DNA of 64,000 nt, taken from contig NSIV01000003.1 in assembly GCA_002633085.1 (NCBI GenBank), positions 124,001 through 188,000 on the forward strand. The letters run 5' to 3'. Shown piece after piece: positions 27,980 through 37,318 of the stretch. Both the position numbers and the translations under genes were made by a program. This stretch comes from Curvibacter sp. PD_MW3 (lineage in GTDB: Bacteria; Pseudomonadota; Gammaproteobacteria; Burkholderiales; Burkholderiaceae_C). The notes beneath the pieces were generated by a model. It did not search any database. It was not told where the DNA came from and saw only the letters and a list, made by a program, of their open reading frames with translations. How positions within the stretch are numbered: position 1 is the first letter of the stretch; the number at the start of each line of letters is the position of its first letter.

Positions 27980-29422
27980 ATGACAACACGCGCTATCACA
28001 ACAGAGTTTGCCCGAACACCCGTCAAGCAGGCGAGTCAGCCGGCACTACTTGGAGACAAGGCCATTCTGGTGGCCATCGGCTTGAGTGCCGTGGCGGCCG
28101 TGGTGCTTGGTTTCCAGTTTGTCGATTCCGGGCTGGCCTTGACGGCGACCGCGGTGTTGGTGGCGCTGGCTGGTTTTGCTTATGCCACGCTGCGTGGCAG
28201 TCTCGCGTCGCGTTTGATCCTGACATTCGTGCTGACGTCCCTGGTCGAGCTGCACATCCAGTTGGCGCGCGGCATGCTCGAATTCCACTTCGGGGTTTTT
28301 GTGTCGCTGGCGTTGTTGCTGGTTTACCTTGACTGGCGGCCGATTGTGTTTGGCGCGGTCCTGTTCGCCGTGCACCACATTGCTTTTGACCGCCTGCAGG
28401 CCGCCGGTTTCGGCTTTTACTGCCTGACCCAGCCGGACTTTGCCATCATCGTGCTGCATGCCGTTTATGTGGTGATCCAGACCTCGTTGGAAGTGGTGCT
28501 GGCAGTCTTCATGGGACGCACCGCGCGTGAAGGCGTGGAGCTGGGCGAACTGGTTGCCGGTGTCGACCGGCCCGATGGCATTTCGCTCAATGTGGCCCAG
28601 ATCGAAGTCACCGCCCCGGCCGCACTGTCGCTCAAGGCCGCGCTGGCCCGGATGGACTCCGCCGTCTCGGCGGTACGTGCCTCGACCAACAACATCGAGA
28701 CCGCTTGCAGCGAAATTGCCACCGGCAACCAGGACCTGAGCCAGCGCACCGAGCAGACCGCCAGCAACCTGCAGCGCACCGCCTCCAGCATGGAAGAACT
28801 CACCAGCAATGTGCGGCAATCGGCCGATGCGGCACGCCAGGCCAACCAGCTGGCAGCGACCGCGGCCGAAGTGGCCGCCCGCGGTGGCGAAGTGGTGGGC
28901 CAGGTCGTCACCACCATGGATGAGATCAACCACAGCTCGAAGAAAATCAGCGACATCATTGGCGTCATTGATGGCATCGCCTTCCAGACCAACATCCTGG
29001 CGCTCAATGCTGCGGTGGAAGCCGCCCGTGCCGGCGAGCAAGGCCGCGGTTTTGCCGTTGTGGCCAGCGAAGTGCGCTCGCTCGCGGGCCGCAGCGCGGA
29101 AGCCGCCAAGGAAATCAAGGGCCTGATCAGCGCCTCGGTGGAGAAGGTGGCGTCGGGCTCGCGCCTGGTGCAGGACGCCGGCAGCACGATGGACGAGATC
29201 GTTGGCTCGGTGCGGCGCGTGAGCGACATCATTGGCGAGATCACGGCGGCCTCCAGCGAGCAGAGCAGCGGGATTGGCGAGGTCAACAGCGCGATCAACG
29301 TGCTGGATCAGATGACGCAGCAAAATGCGGCTTTGGTGGAACAATCTGCAGCTGCAGCGGAAAGCCTGAAGGATCAGGCGCAGCGCCTGGTCGGGGCGGT
29401 GGAGGTGTTCCGCGCTTCCTGA
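27980..29422 (+). CDS. Methyl-accepting chemotaxis protein with multi-helix membrane domain
   Basis: A 480-residue receptor. The first ~190 residues contain about six hydrophobic helices with almost no loops ([40 protein letters not shown]), so no periplasmic sensor domain is visible. The cytoplasmic signalling domain is canonical, with the hairpin tip [20 protein letters not shown] and [15 protein letters not shown]. No obvious HAMP domain and no C-terminal NWETF pentapeptide. The ATG at 27980 has AGGAG five bases upstream. It may sense a membrane-linked signal such as redox state or energy level. Confidence 0.92.
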   Translation: MTTRAITTEFARTPVKQASQPALLGDKAILVAIGLSAVAAVVLGFQFVDSGLALTATAVLVALAGFAYATLRGSLASRLILTFVLTSLVELHIQLARGMLEFHFGVFVSLALLLVYLDWRPIVFGAVLFAVHHIAFDRLQAAGFGFYCLTQPDFAIIVLHAVYVVIQTSLEVVLAVFMGRTAREGVELGELVAGVDRPDGISLNVAQIEVTAPAALSLKAALARMDSAVSAVRASTNNIETACSEIATGNQDLSQRTEQTASNLQRTASSMEELTSNVRQSADAARQANQLAATAAEVAARGGEVVGQVVTTMDEINHSSKKISDIIGVIDGIAFQTNILALNAAVEAARAGEQGRGFAVVASEVRSLAGRSAEAAKEIKGLISASVEKVASGSRLVQDAGSTMDEIVGSVRRVSDIIGEITAASSEQSSGIGEVNSAINVLDQMTQQNAALVEQSAAAAESLKDQAQRLVGAVEVFRAS

Positions 29423-29433
29423 GGAAAGTCGGC

Positions 29434-30921
29434 ATGAATGACCGTATTGCGCAATCCGTGCTGGACAGCACGCGTGTCCTGGATGAAGTCAGTCAGGCCT
29501 GGGATGGCGACATCGTCCGCCAGCTGAGCGACTACATCACCATCCCGGCCAAGTCGCCGATGTTCGATCCGTTATGGGCCGAGCATGGTTACATCGATAC
29601 CGTGGTGCGCAACGCTGCGGCCTGGGTCGAGGCGCAAAAGATCGAAGGCCTGCGGCTGGAAGTGATCCGGTTGGCCGGGCGCACGCCGGTGCTGTTCTTT
29701 GAAGTACCGGCCAGCCAGGGTGAAGCGGGGGGTGCTGTGTCGGCGCAAACCGTGCTGATGTACGGCCATCTCGACAAACAGCCCGAGTTCAGTGGCTGGC
29801 GCAACGATCTCGGACCCTGGACACCCCAATACGAGGACGGCAAGCTCTACGGCCGCGGTGGCGCTGATGACGGCTATGCCGTCTATGCCAGCATTGCCGC
29901 CATTGCGGCGTTGAAAAGTCAGAAGGTGGCGCACCCGCGCATCGTCGGTCTGATCGAAACCTGCGAGGAAAGCGGCTCCTACGACCTGCTGCCTTATATC
30001 GATGCCTTGCGTGCACCGGGCAACAACCGGCTGGGCGATGTCGGGCTGGTCATCTGCCTCGACTCGGGCGCCGGCAACTACGACCAGTTGTGGCTGACCA
30101 CCAGCCTGCGCGGCATGGCCAGTGGCGTGCTGAAAGTGGAGATCCTGAGTGAAGGCGTGCATTCGGGCGATGCCAGTGGCGTGGTGCCGTCGAGCTTTCG
30201 CATCATGCGTCAGGTGCTGGACCGGCTGGAAGACAGCGCGTCTGGCCGCCTGCTGCCGCAGAGCTTTCACTGCGAGGTGCCGGCTGAGCGGCTGGCCCAG
30301 GCGCAGGCCACGGCGGCCATCCTTGGCGAGGAACTGTACCGGCGTTTCCCCTGGGTGCACTACGACTGCGAGGGCGACACACGCGTGGCCCTGCCCATGA
30401 CCACTGATCCGTTGCAGGCCCTGCTGGCGCGTACCTGGGCGCCGACACTGAGCGTGACCGGCGCGGAAGGCCTGCCCGATCTGCAGAATGCCGGCAACGT
30501 GCTGCGGCCTTACACCGCGTTCAAGCTGTCCTTGCGTTTGCCGCCGCTGGTCGATGCCGCACAAGCCGTGCAGGAACTCAAGGCCGTGCTGGAAGACAAT
30601 GCGCCCTACCAGGCGCGGGTGACCTTCGAGGGCCTGAGTTCGGCCACCGGCTGGAATGCCCCGGAAACAACACCGTGGTTCGAACAGGCCCTGGCTGCGG
30701 CATCACGCAACTACTTCGGTGCCTCCTGCGGCTATATCGGACAGGGTGGCACCATTCCGCTGATGAACATGCTGTCCAAGGGTTTCCCCAAGGCGCAAAT
30801 GATGGTCTGTGGCGTGCTCGGCCCCAAGAGCAATGCCCATGGCCCGAATGAGTTTCTGCATGTCCCCTACGCCCGCAAGCTGACGGCGGCGGTGGCGCAG
30901 GTGATTGCGCAGATGCCTTGA
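29434..30921 (+). CDS. M20 family metallopeptidase (carnosinase-like)
   Basis: A 495-residue di-zinc peptidase. Metal ligands are in MYGHLDKQPEFSGW (His and bridging Asp), GGADDGYAVYA, ETCEESGSYDL (catalytic Glu-Glu) and CLDSGAGNYDQLW; the last His is in GPKSNAHGPNEFLHVPY. The length and spacing match CNDP/dipeptidase-type members rather than ArgE or DapE. There is no signal peptide, so it is cytoplasmic. It starts 11 bases after the chemotaxis receptor and runs into the lipase gene. Confidence 0.9.
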   Translation: MNDRIAQSVLDSTRVLDEVSQAWDGDIVRQLSDYITIPAKSPMFDPLWAEHGYIDTVVRNAAAWVEAQKIEGLRLEVIRLAGRTPVLFFEVPASQGEAGGAVSAQTVLMYGHLDKQPEFSGWRNDLGPWTPQYEDGKLYGRGGADDGYAVYASIAAIAALKSQKVAHPRIVGLIETCEESGSYDLLPYIDALRAPGNNRLGDVGLVICLDSGAGNYDQLWLTTSLRGMASGVLKVEILSEGVHSGDASGVVPSSFRIMRQVLDRLEDSASGRLLPQSFHCEVPAERLAQAQATAAILGEELYRRFPWVHYDCEGDTRVALPMTTDPLQALLARTWAPTLSVTGAEGLPDLQNAGNVLRPYTAFKLSLRLPPLVDAAQAVQELKAVLEDNAPYQARVTFEGLSSATGWNAPETTPWFEQALAAASRNYFGASCGYIGQGGTIPLMNMLSKGFPKAQMMVCGVLGPKSNAHGPNEFLHVPYARKLTAAVAQVIAQMP

Positions 30922-30932
30922 GGCGCGAAAGC

Positions 30933-31772
30933 TTGACGGAATCCACTCTCTCCACCTTCGTGGCCAGCGACGGCGAGAACATTGCCATCCAGGACTGGCC
31001 GCTGGCCTACGGCCGTCAGCTGCGCGGCGTCGTGCTGCTGGTGCATGGCCTGGCTGAGCACGCCGGGCGTTATGACCACGTGGCGCGGCGTCTCAACGAC
31101 TGGGGTTTTGCGGTGCGGGGCTACGACCAGTACGGCCATGGCGAATCCAGCGGCGTGCGTGGCGGCCTGCCGCATGAGCAGCGATTCCTCGACGATCTGG
31201 CTGATGTGCTCGACAGCACCCGTGCGCGCATGGACCCTGCCACGCCGCTGATCCTGTTCGGCCACAGTCTGGGTGGGCTGGTGGCGGCGCGTTTTGTGTC
31301 CCTCCAGCCGGGATCGGTCGAGGGCCTGGTGCTGTCTTCGCCGGCGCTCGATCCGGGTCTGGGCTTCTGGCAAAAGCTATTGCTCGCGGTGTTGCCGCGC
31401 CTGGCGCCCGACCTGTGCGTGCGCAATGGCCTTGATCCTCGACTGATTTCACACGACGCGGCGGTGGTGCGCGCCTACCAGCAGGACCCTTTGATCCACG
31501 ACCGCATTTCAGGCCGGTTGGCGCATTTCATCGTCAAGGCGGGTGCTGCCACCCGCGCGCTGGCCACGCAATGGCGCGTGCCGACGCTGCTGCTGTATGC
31601 CGGGGACGATCATCTGGTCAGCCCGGCCGGAAGCCGCGACTTTGCCGCAGCGGCCCCCGCCGGGATGGTGACCGCACATTGCTTCGAGGGGGCCTATCAC
31701 GAGATCTTCAACGAACTGGAGCGTGAGCCTGTGTTCGACCAGCTCAAGCGCTGGTTGGATGCCCGTTTTTGA
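30933..31772 (+). CDS. Alpha/beta hydrolase, monoacylglycerol lipase-like
   Basis: A 279-residue serine hydrolase. VVLLVHGLAEHAGRYDHVA precedes the nucleophile elbow LFGHSLGGLVAARF; the catalytic Asp is in LLYAGDDHLVSP and the His in EGAYHEIFNE, all in the order of MGL/PldB-type lipases. No ATG is available at the N-terminus; I chose TTG at 30933 (MTESTLSTFVASDG) with GAGG nine bases upstream, while TTG at 30918 overlapping the peptidase stop is also possible. Confidence 0.88.
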   Translation: MTESTLSTFVASDGENIAIQDWPLAYGRQLRGVVLLVHGLAEHAGRYDHVARRLNDWGFAVRGYDQYGHGESSGVRGGLPHEQRFLDDLADVLDSTRARMDPATPLILFGHSLGGLVAARFVSLQPGSVEGLVLSSPALDPGLGFWQKLLLAVLPRLAPDLCVRNGLDPRLISHDAAVVRAYQQDPLIHDRISGRLAHFIVKAGAATRALATQWRVPTLLLYAGDDHLVSPAGSRDFAAAAPAGMVTAHCFEGAYHEIFNELEREPVFDQLKRWLDARF

Positions 31773-31784
31773 GCCGGGATCCGC

Positions 31785-32954
31785 TCAAGCTCGCGCTGCC
31801 CGTCGCCGCAACGCCAGCCACAGCAGCGCGACGCCGGTGAGTACCACCGGCACCAAGGAGCCGAGGTTCAGCAGCTGCCAGCCCTGCGTGGTGACCAGTG
31901 CGCCGGAGGCGAAGGAGGTGACGGCCATGACCGCGAACACGCTGAAGTTGATGGCGGCCTGAGCGCGGTCTTTTTCTTCCGGGCGGTAGGCCTGCAGTGC
32001 CAGTGTGGTGCTGCCGGTGAAGAGAAAATTCCAGCCAACACCGAGCAAAAACAGCGCGATCAGGAACTGGTGCAGATCGACGCCGGTGAGCGCAATGGCA
32101 ATACACAGCGCGTTCAGCAGCACGCCAACGCCCATGATGGTCAAGGTGCCGAAGCGCTTGATCAGGTGACCGGTGAAAAACCCCGGCGCGAACATGCCGA
32201 TCACGTGCCACTGCAGCACCAGTGCCGCATCGTCAAAGGGAAAGCCGCAGACCTGCATCGCCAGTGGCGTCGCGGCCATCAGCAGGTTCATCACGCCATA
32301 ACCCAGCGCCGCGCCGACGGCGGCAACAAAAAACAGCGGCTGGCGCACGATCTCCCGCATGGGGCGTCCGCCGGCGCTGCTTTTTTGCGCAGCTGACACG
32401 GCCGGAAAGCGGACAAAGGCCATCAGTCCCATGGCTAGCACGGCCACGACCGCCAGCGCCAGATAGGCGCCGGCAAAGGGGGTGGCCAGCAGGTTTCGGG
32501 TGTACTTGGCCAGGTTCGGCCCGATGATGGCGCCGATCAAACCGCCGGCCAGTACCAGCGAGACGGCTTTTTCGCGGTAGGCCGGGGCGGCCAGTTCGGC
32601 GGCGGCAAAACGGTAGAGCTGGCCGTTGGCGCTGTAGTAGCCAGCCACCACGGTGGCCACGACCAGCAGCCAGAAATTGTGATGCCAGGCCGCCCAGGCG
32701 CACAGCAGCGCCGACAACAGTGCGACCACCAGACCGATCTGGAACGAGGCCTGCCGCCCATAGCGTGCCTGCGAGCGCGCCACCAGGCCGGTGCTCAGGG
32801 CGCCGCCGACCACATAACCCATCACCGGCAACGTAGCCATCCAGCCCAGTGGCGCCAGGCTCAGGCCCACCAGGCCGTTGATGGCGATGAAGACGACGTT
32901 GTTGGTGAGAAACAGGCCCTGGCAGATGGCCAGCAGCAGCAGAGGACGGTTCAT
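31785..32954 (-). CDS. MFS transporter
   Basis: A 389-residue protein with 12 predicted helices. The start MNRPLLLLAICQGLFLTNNV leads into helix 1, and motif A-like QARYGRQASFQIG follows helix 2. A central hydrophilic loop includes SAAQKSSAGGRPMREIV, and the C-terminus is ALLWLALRRRAARA. Substrate unknown. Its ATG overlaps the rsmE stop codon (ATGA at 32951-32954), so it is coupled to rsmE, a pairing more likely historical than functional. Confidence 0.87.
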   Translation of the reverse strand: MNRPLLLLAICQGLFLTNNVVFIAINGLVGLSLAPLGWMATLPVMGYVVGGALSTGLVARSQARYGRQASFQIGLVVALLSALLCAWAAWHHNFWLLVVATVVAGYYSANGQLYRFAAAELAAPAYREKAVSLVLAGGLIGAIIGPNLAKYTRNLLATPFAGAYLALAVVAVLAMGLMAFVRFPAVSAAQKSSAGGRPMREIVRQPLFFVAAVGAALGYGVMNLLMAATPLAMQVCGFPFDDAALVLQWHVIGMFAPGFFTGHLIKRFGTLTIMGVGVLLNALCIAIALTGVDLHQFLIALFLLGVGWNFLFTGSTTLALQAYRPEEKDRAQAAINFSVFAVMAVTSFASGALVTTQGWQLLNLGSLVPVVLTGVALLWLALRRRAARA

Positions 32955-33670
32955 GCGCCCAGTGTAAGCGTCGCCAGCGCCGCCAGCGGTGCGGTCTCGG
33001 CGCGCAGCGTGCGCGAGCCCAGCGTCACGGGCACAAAGCCACACGCCAGGGCGGCGGCTTCTTCGGCACTGGTGAGGCCGCCTTCGGGGCCGGAGAGAAA
33101 GATCACCGACCCCTGGCCGCCGCCGGCCAGCGCTTGCTGCAGAGGCTGGGTGCCGGCTTGCAGCGACAGCAAGAACCGGGCGCCGGGACCCAGCGTCCGG
33201 ACCCAGTCCGACAAGACCAGACTCTCGCGCACTTCGGGCACGCGGTTGCGGCCGCACTGCTCGCAGGCCGCAATGGCAATGCCCTGCCAGTGCGCGCGTT
33301 TCTTTTCGGCGCGCTCACCTTTGAGTTTGAGCACGCTGCGTTCGGCCAGCAGTGGCTGGATGCTGGCGACGCCGAGTTCGGTGGCTTTCTCCACCAGCCA
33401 GTCCATGCGCTCGTTGGCCGGTACGCCGAGCGCCAGGTGCACTTCACGCGCCGTCTCACGTTCCACGGGCGTGTGGGCGCCGACCTGTACCTGCACATCG
33501 CTGCGGCCCATGCGTGTGATGGTGGCTTCGAACTCACCACCCTCGCCATTGAAGAGCGTGATGGTGATGCCCGGCTGCAGGCGCAGCACCTGCACATGGC
33601 GCGCCGCACCTGCGGGCAGGTCGAGCAGCGCGCCGCTGATCAGCGGCATGGGGCAGTGGAAGCGAGACAT
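32951..33670 (-). CDS. rsmE: 16S rRNA (uracil1498-N3)-methyltransferase
   Basis: A 239-residue SPOUT methyltransferase. N-terminal PUA-like part: HVQVLRLQPGITITLFNGEG. SPOUT knot: ALGVPANERMDWLVEKATEL, then IFLSGPEGGLTSAEEAAAL and TLGSRTLRAETAPLAAL (SAM-binding loops). It methylates U1498 in the decoding region. It is the first gene of a two-gene unit with the MFS transporter. Confidence 0.95.
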   Translation of the reverse strand: MSRFHCPMPLISGALLDLPAGAARHVQVLRLQPGITITLFNGEGGEFEATITRMGRSDVQVQVGAHTPVERETAREVHLALGVPANERMDWLVEKATELGVASIQPLLAERSVLKLKGERAEKKRAHWQGIAIAACEQCGRNRVPEVRESLVLSDWVRTLGPGARFLLSLQAGTQPLQQALAGGGQGSVIFLSGPEGGLTSAEEAAALACGFVPVTLGSRTLRAETAPLAALATLTLGA

Positions 33671-33733
33671 ATGCTATGAATTCAGGAGCTGTTGGCGCAG
33701 ATGTGACAAGGGCTTGATGCTGTTTTTATTTAA
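33671..33733 (+). repeat. Intergenic palindromic repeat, family A
   Basis: ATGCTATGAATTCAGGAGCT is followed by GTTGGCGCAGATGTGACAAG and GGCTTGATGCTG, then TTTTTATTTAAA. The GTTGGCGCAGAT-TGACAAGGGCT core recurs inside murU at 46428. The element fills the whole gap between amgK and rsmE, and its end contains the amgK stop codon. Confidence 0.7.
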
Positions 33734-34827
33734 ACCCGGCCAAAAGCGTAGCCGCTGGCCTCGGTGATGCCCTCGACCTCGTCCACCAGCCGCAGCAGGG
33801 GCTTGAGTTCGATGTAACGCGAACAGGTGGCACGGATGTACTGGATGAAGCGTGGTGCATCGGCCAGGTACTGCGGTTTGCCGTCGCGCAAGGTGAGGCG
33901 GGCAAAGATGCCGGCCACCTTGAGGTGGCGTTGCAGGCCCATCCACTCGACGCCGCGGTAGAACTCGCCGAAGTCGTCGCCGACCGGCAGGCCGGCGGCG
34001 CGGGCTTTTTGCCAGTAGCGGATGGTGACGTCGAGCACGAATTCCTCGTCCCAGCTCAGGAAGGCGTCGCGCATCAGGCTGGCGATGTCGTAGGTGATGG
34101 GGCCGTAGACCGCATCTTGGAAGTCCAACACGCCTAAGCGTGTTTCGCCCGCGTCGCCCGGGACCATCAGGTTGCGGGGCATGAAGTCGCGGTGCACGTA
34201 GACACTGGGCCAGGCCAGGTTGCGTTCGATGATGAGCGCGAACATCCGGTCCAGTGTCTCGCGTACTTTGCCTTCCACGGCCACGCCGCGGTGGCGGGCC
34301 AGATACCAGTCTGGGAAAAGCTCGAGTTCGCGCCGCAGCAGGGCCTCGTCATAAGGCGGCAGCACGTCGGGACGGGACGCTTTTTGCCAAGCGACCAGGG
34401 CGTCAACCGCTTGCAGGTACAGGGGCAGATTGGCGGCGGTATGGTCCCGATCAATCACCTGCATCATGGTCTGGCCACCCAGGTCGGACAACAACATGAA
34501 GCCTTGTGTTTCGTCCCAGGCCAGGATCTGCGGCACGTTCAAGCCGGCCTCCTGCATCAGGCCGGCGACTTGCACGAACGGGCGGCAATTTTCCTTCTCG
34601 GGCGGCGCATCCATGATGATGCGGCTGCCCTGGGCGGCATCGATGCGGAAATAGCGCCGGAAACTGGCGTCGGCCGATGCCGGTCGCAGCGTGGCCGTCT
34701 GGAGTTGCTGGGGTGCTGCCTGGGCGTCAAGCCACTGGTGGAAGGCGGTCTCGCGTTCGGAGGACGTCCAGGTTATGGCGGTTTCAGACATGGGGGTGGC
34801 GCCAGGGCGCGCTTCGGTTGGGGTCAT
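33730..34827 (-). CDS. amgK: N-acetylmuramate/N-acetylglucosamine kinase
   Basis: A 365-residue aminoglycoside-phosphotransferase-fold kinase. DASFRRYFRIDAAQGSRIIM forms the nucleotide lobe; the catalytic loop is VYVHRDFMPRNLMV and the metal-binding motif is VLDFQDAVYGPITYDIASLM. AmgK phosphorylates MurNAc at C1 in a peptidoglycan recycling route that bypasses de novo UDP-MurNAc synthesis; its partner MurU is at 45.9 kb in this window. Start at 34827 (MTPTEARPG) or the ATG at 34791. It is divergent from lptD, a common arrangement. Confidence 0.9.
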   Translation of the reverse strand: MTPTEARPGATPMSETAITWTSSERETAFHQWLDAQAAPQQLQTATLRPASADASFRRYFRIDAAQGSRIIMDAPPEKENCRPFVQVAGLMQEAGLNVPQILAWDETQGFMLLSDLGGQTMMQVIDRDHTAANLPLYLQAVDALVAWQKASRPDVLPPYDEALLRRELELFPDWYLARHRGVAVEGKVRETLDRMFALIIERNLAWPSVYVHRDFMPRNLMVPGDAGETRLGVLDFQDAVYGPITYDIASLMRDAFLSWDEEFVLDVTIRYWQKARAAGLPVGDDFGEFYRGVEWMGLQRHLKVAGIFARLTLRDGKPQYLADAPRFIQYIRATCSRYIELKPLLRLVDEVEGITEASGYAFGRV

Positions 34828-34921
34828 GGATAATCCATTCTACAAAGCCCGTCCATGCCAAAGTCCGATTCTTTCGATTTGCCGAATACCCGATGCGCCC
34901 GATGCACCGATGCGTTTACCG

Positions 34922-37312
34922 ATGCGTGATTTGAACCTCAGGGCGTCCTGCTTCGCCTCCGGTCCCCATGCCATGTTGCCGCCATTGGCCTTGCTGGTGG
35001 CGGCTTTGCTGCAGGCCGGTCTGGTGCGGGCACAGGAGGCGATGCCTGCCCAGAACGAGTCGGTTCAGTTACGCAGCAGCCCTCAGCTACAGGAGCAGAT
35101 CCCGGCGGCGCAGCGCCGCAGTTTGCCGACCTTCCTCTTCAGTGACCTCCTGAGCGGCCGTCCAGACCTGGACATGACTGCCGAAGGCCGTGTTGAGTTG
35201 CGGCGCGGCGACACCGTGATCCGGGCCGACCGGCTGGAGTATTACCAACCCGACGATCTGGCCAAGGTCCGCGGTAACGTGCGCATCAACCGGGGGGGTA
35301 GCGTGTTCGAGGGCCCGCAGATGGAACTCAAGGTCGACGCCTTCGAGGGGTTTTTCACCCAACCGGACTACGAATTCCTCGGCAATGGCGGACACGGTCA
35401 GGCCGAGCGCGCCGATTTTCTGGATGAGAACCGCGCTGTGATCCGGAATGCGACTTTCACGACCTGTCAGCGCAAGCCCGGGCCGAGTTGGATGCCGGAC
35501 TGGCTGATGCGGGCGGCGACGCTGCGCATCGACAACGAGGAAGAGGTCGGCGAGGCCGAAGATGCGAAACTGAGTTTCAAAGGCGTCACATTCCTGTCCA
35601 TGCCGTCGGTCAGTTTTTCCCTGAGTGAGAAGCGAAAATCCGGCTTCTTGGCGCCCGTATATGGGGTGGACAGCACCAGCGGCACGGAGCTCACGGTGCC
35701 CTATTACTGGAACATCGCGCCGAACCGTGACGCCACGCTCTACCCTACAGTCATGCTGAAGCGTGGCATCAACATGGGGGGTGAATTCCGTTATCTCGAG
35801 CCGCTCTACAACGGGCGTTTGCGTCTGGATTACCTGCCGGGCGATAAACTGCGCGACAGTGACCGTTGGGGATACTCTTACACGCACTCGGGCGCGCTTG
35901 AAACCGGATCACCTTGGCTTGGCAACCTCGGCATCAACCTGAATCTGAACCGCGTCAGTGACGACAACTACTGGCGCGACTTTCCGCGTGCCGCAACGTC
36001 CCTAACACAGCGCTTGCTGGCCAACGATGCCACGGTCAGTTGGGCACGGGGGTTTTACTCGGCTTCCCTGCGCACCCTCAAATGGCAGACCTTGCAGGAC
36101 CCGGAGTCGCCGATCGTGCCGCCGTATGACCGGTTGCCGCAAATCGCGGCCCGTTACGCGCAACTGGATGCGGGCGGTTTCGAGGTCTCGCTGGATGGCG
36201 ACTACACCGCTTTCGAGGCCGACCGGCGACTCACCGGGCAACCCAACAGCCAGCGTAGCGTGTTGCTGGGCCAGATCAGCCGGCCCTGGCTCAGTGCGGC
36301 TGGGTTTATCACACCCAAGCTGCAACTGCATTCGACCGCCTATCAATTCGATACGGTGTTGGCGTCGGGTGCAACTACCGCGACACGCACGGTGCCAACG
36401 TTCAGCCTTGACAGCGGCTTGGTGTTCGAGCGCGATGCCAGCTACCTCGGGCGCGCTTTTCGCCAGACCCTCGAGCCGCGCCTGTTCTATGTGAACACGC
36501 CTTATGTTGATCAGAGTTATCTACCCAATTACGATTCGGGTGCCAACGACTTCAACTTTGCCAGCATTTATACCGAGAATACTTTCGTTGGCAACGATCG
36601 TATTTCTGACAACAACCTGCTCACCGCGGGTGTCACCACGCGTCTTCTGGACCCGGAGACGGGTGCTGAAACGGCACGCTTCAGCATCGCGCAACGCTAT
36701 CGCTTTGCGGATCAAATCGTTACCTTGCCTGGCGGTATGCCAGCCAAGGAGCGCTTAAGCGATATTTTGTTAGGTGCTGGCTTCAATTGGGATAACCGCT
36801 GGGCCTTCGATTCCGTTGTGCAGTACAACCCGACCACCGAGAAATCGGTTCGCTCGACGGTTGGTGCGCGCTACCATCCCGGCAACTACCGGGTGCTCAA
36901 TATGGCCTACCGCTTTCAGCGCGATGTCAGCGAACTGGTCGATGTCGGCTGGCAATGGCCACTCAACAATCTTTGGGGTGACACAGGCCAGGATCTTGGC
37001 AAAGGTAAGGGTCAAGGGCCTGGTCGCTGGTACAGCGTTGGCAGATTGAACTACAGCTTGAAAGACAGCAAGTTGGTCGACACCATCGTTGGCTTTGAGT
37101 ACGATGGCGGCTGCTGGCTGGGCCGCATCGTGCTGGAGCGCTTGTCGACCGGTTTGGTGTCCACCAACGAACGCATCATGTTCCAGCTCGAGTTTGTGGG
37201 TTTTTCCCGGGTCGGCATCGATCCCATGTCTACGCTGGTCAGAAATATTCCTCGTTACCAGAATCTGCGTGAACAGATCGGCTCACCCAGCCGTTTCAGC
37301 AATTACGATTGA
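34922..37312 (+). CDS. lptD: LPS-assembly protein LptD
   Basis: A ~796-residue outer-membrane beta-barrel that, with LptE, places LPS on the cell surface. After a signal region (PLALLVAALLQAGLVRAQEA) comes the OstA-like N-terminal domain (GDTVIRADRLEYYQPDDLAK, NVRINRGGSVFEG) and then a barrel of ~26 strands. Cysteines at TFTTCQRKPG and in YDGGCWLGRIVLERL are candidates for the disulfides. Start codon is uncertain: in-frame ATGs at 34910 and 34922 both lie in a run of CGATGC repeats. First of lptD-surA-rsmA. Confidence 0.94.
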   Translation: MRDLNLRASCFASGPHAMLPPLALLVAALLQAGLVRAQEAMPAQNESVQLRSSPQLQEQIPAAQRRSLPTFLFSDLLSGRPDLDMTAEGRVELRRGDTVIRADRLEYYQPDDLAKVRGNVRINRGGSVFEGPQMELKVDAFEGFFTQPDYEFLGNGGHGQAERADFLDENRAVIRNATFTTCQRKPGPSWMPDWLMRAATLRIDNEEEVGEAEDAKLSFKGVTFLSMPSVSFSLSEKRKSGFLAPVYGVDSTSGTELTVPYYWNIAPNRDATLYPTVMLKRGINMGGEFRYLEPLYNGRLRLDYLPGDKLRDSDRWGYSYTHSGALETGSPWLGNLGINLNLNRVSDDNYWRDFPRAATSLTQRLLANDATVSWARGFYSASLRTLKWQTLQDPESPIVPPYDRLPQIAARYAQLDAGGFEVSLDGDYTAFEADRRLTGQPNSQRSVLLGQISRPWLSAAGFITPKLQLHSTAYQFDTVLASGATTATRTVPTFSLDSGLVFERDASYLGRAFRQTLEPRLFYVNTPYVDQSYLPNYDSGANDFNFASIYTENTFVGNDRISDNNLLTAGVTTRLLDPETGAETARFSIAQRYRFADQIVTLPGGMPAKERLSDILLGAGFNWDNRWAFDSVVQYNPTTEKSVRSTVGARYHPGNYRVLNMAYRFQRDVSELVDVGWQWPLNNLWGDTGQDLGKGKGQGPGRWYSVGRLNYSLKDSKLVDTIVGFEYDGGCWLGRIVLERLSTGLVSTNERIMFQLEFVGFSRVGIDPMSTLVRNIPRYQNLREQIGSPSRFSNYD

Positions 37313-37318
37313 ACCATC

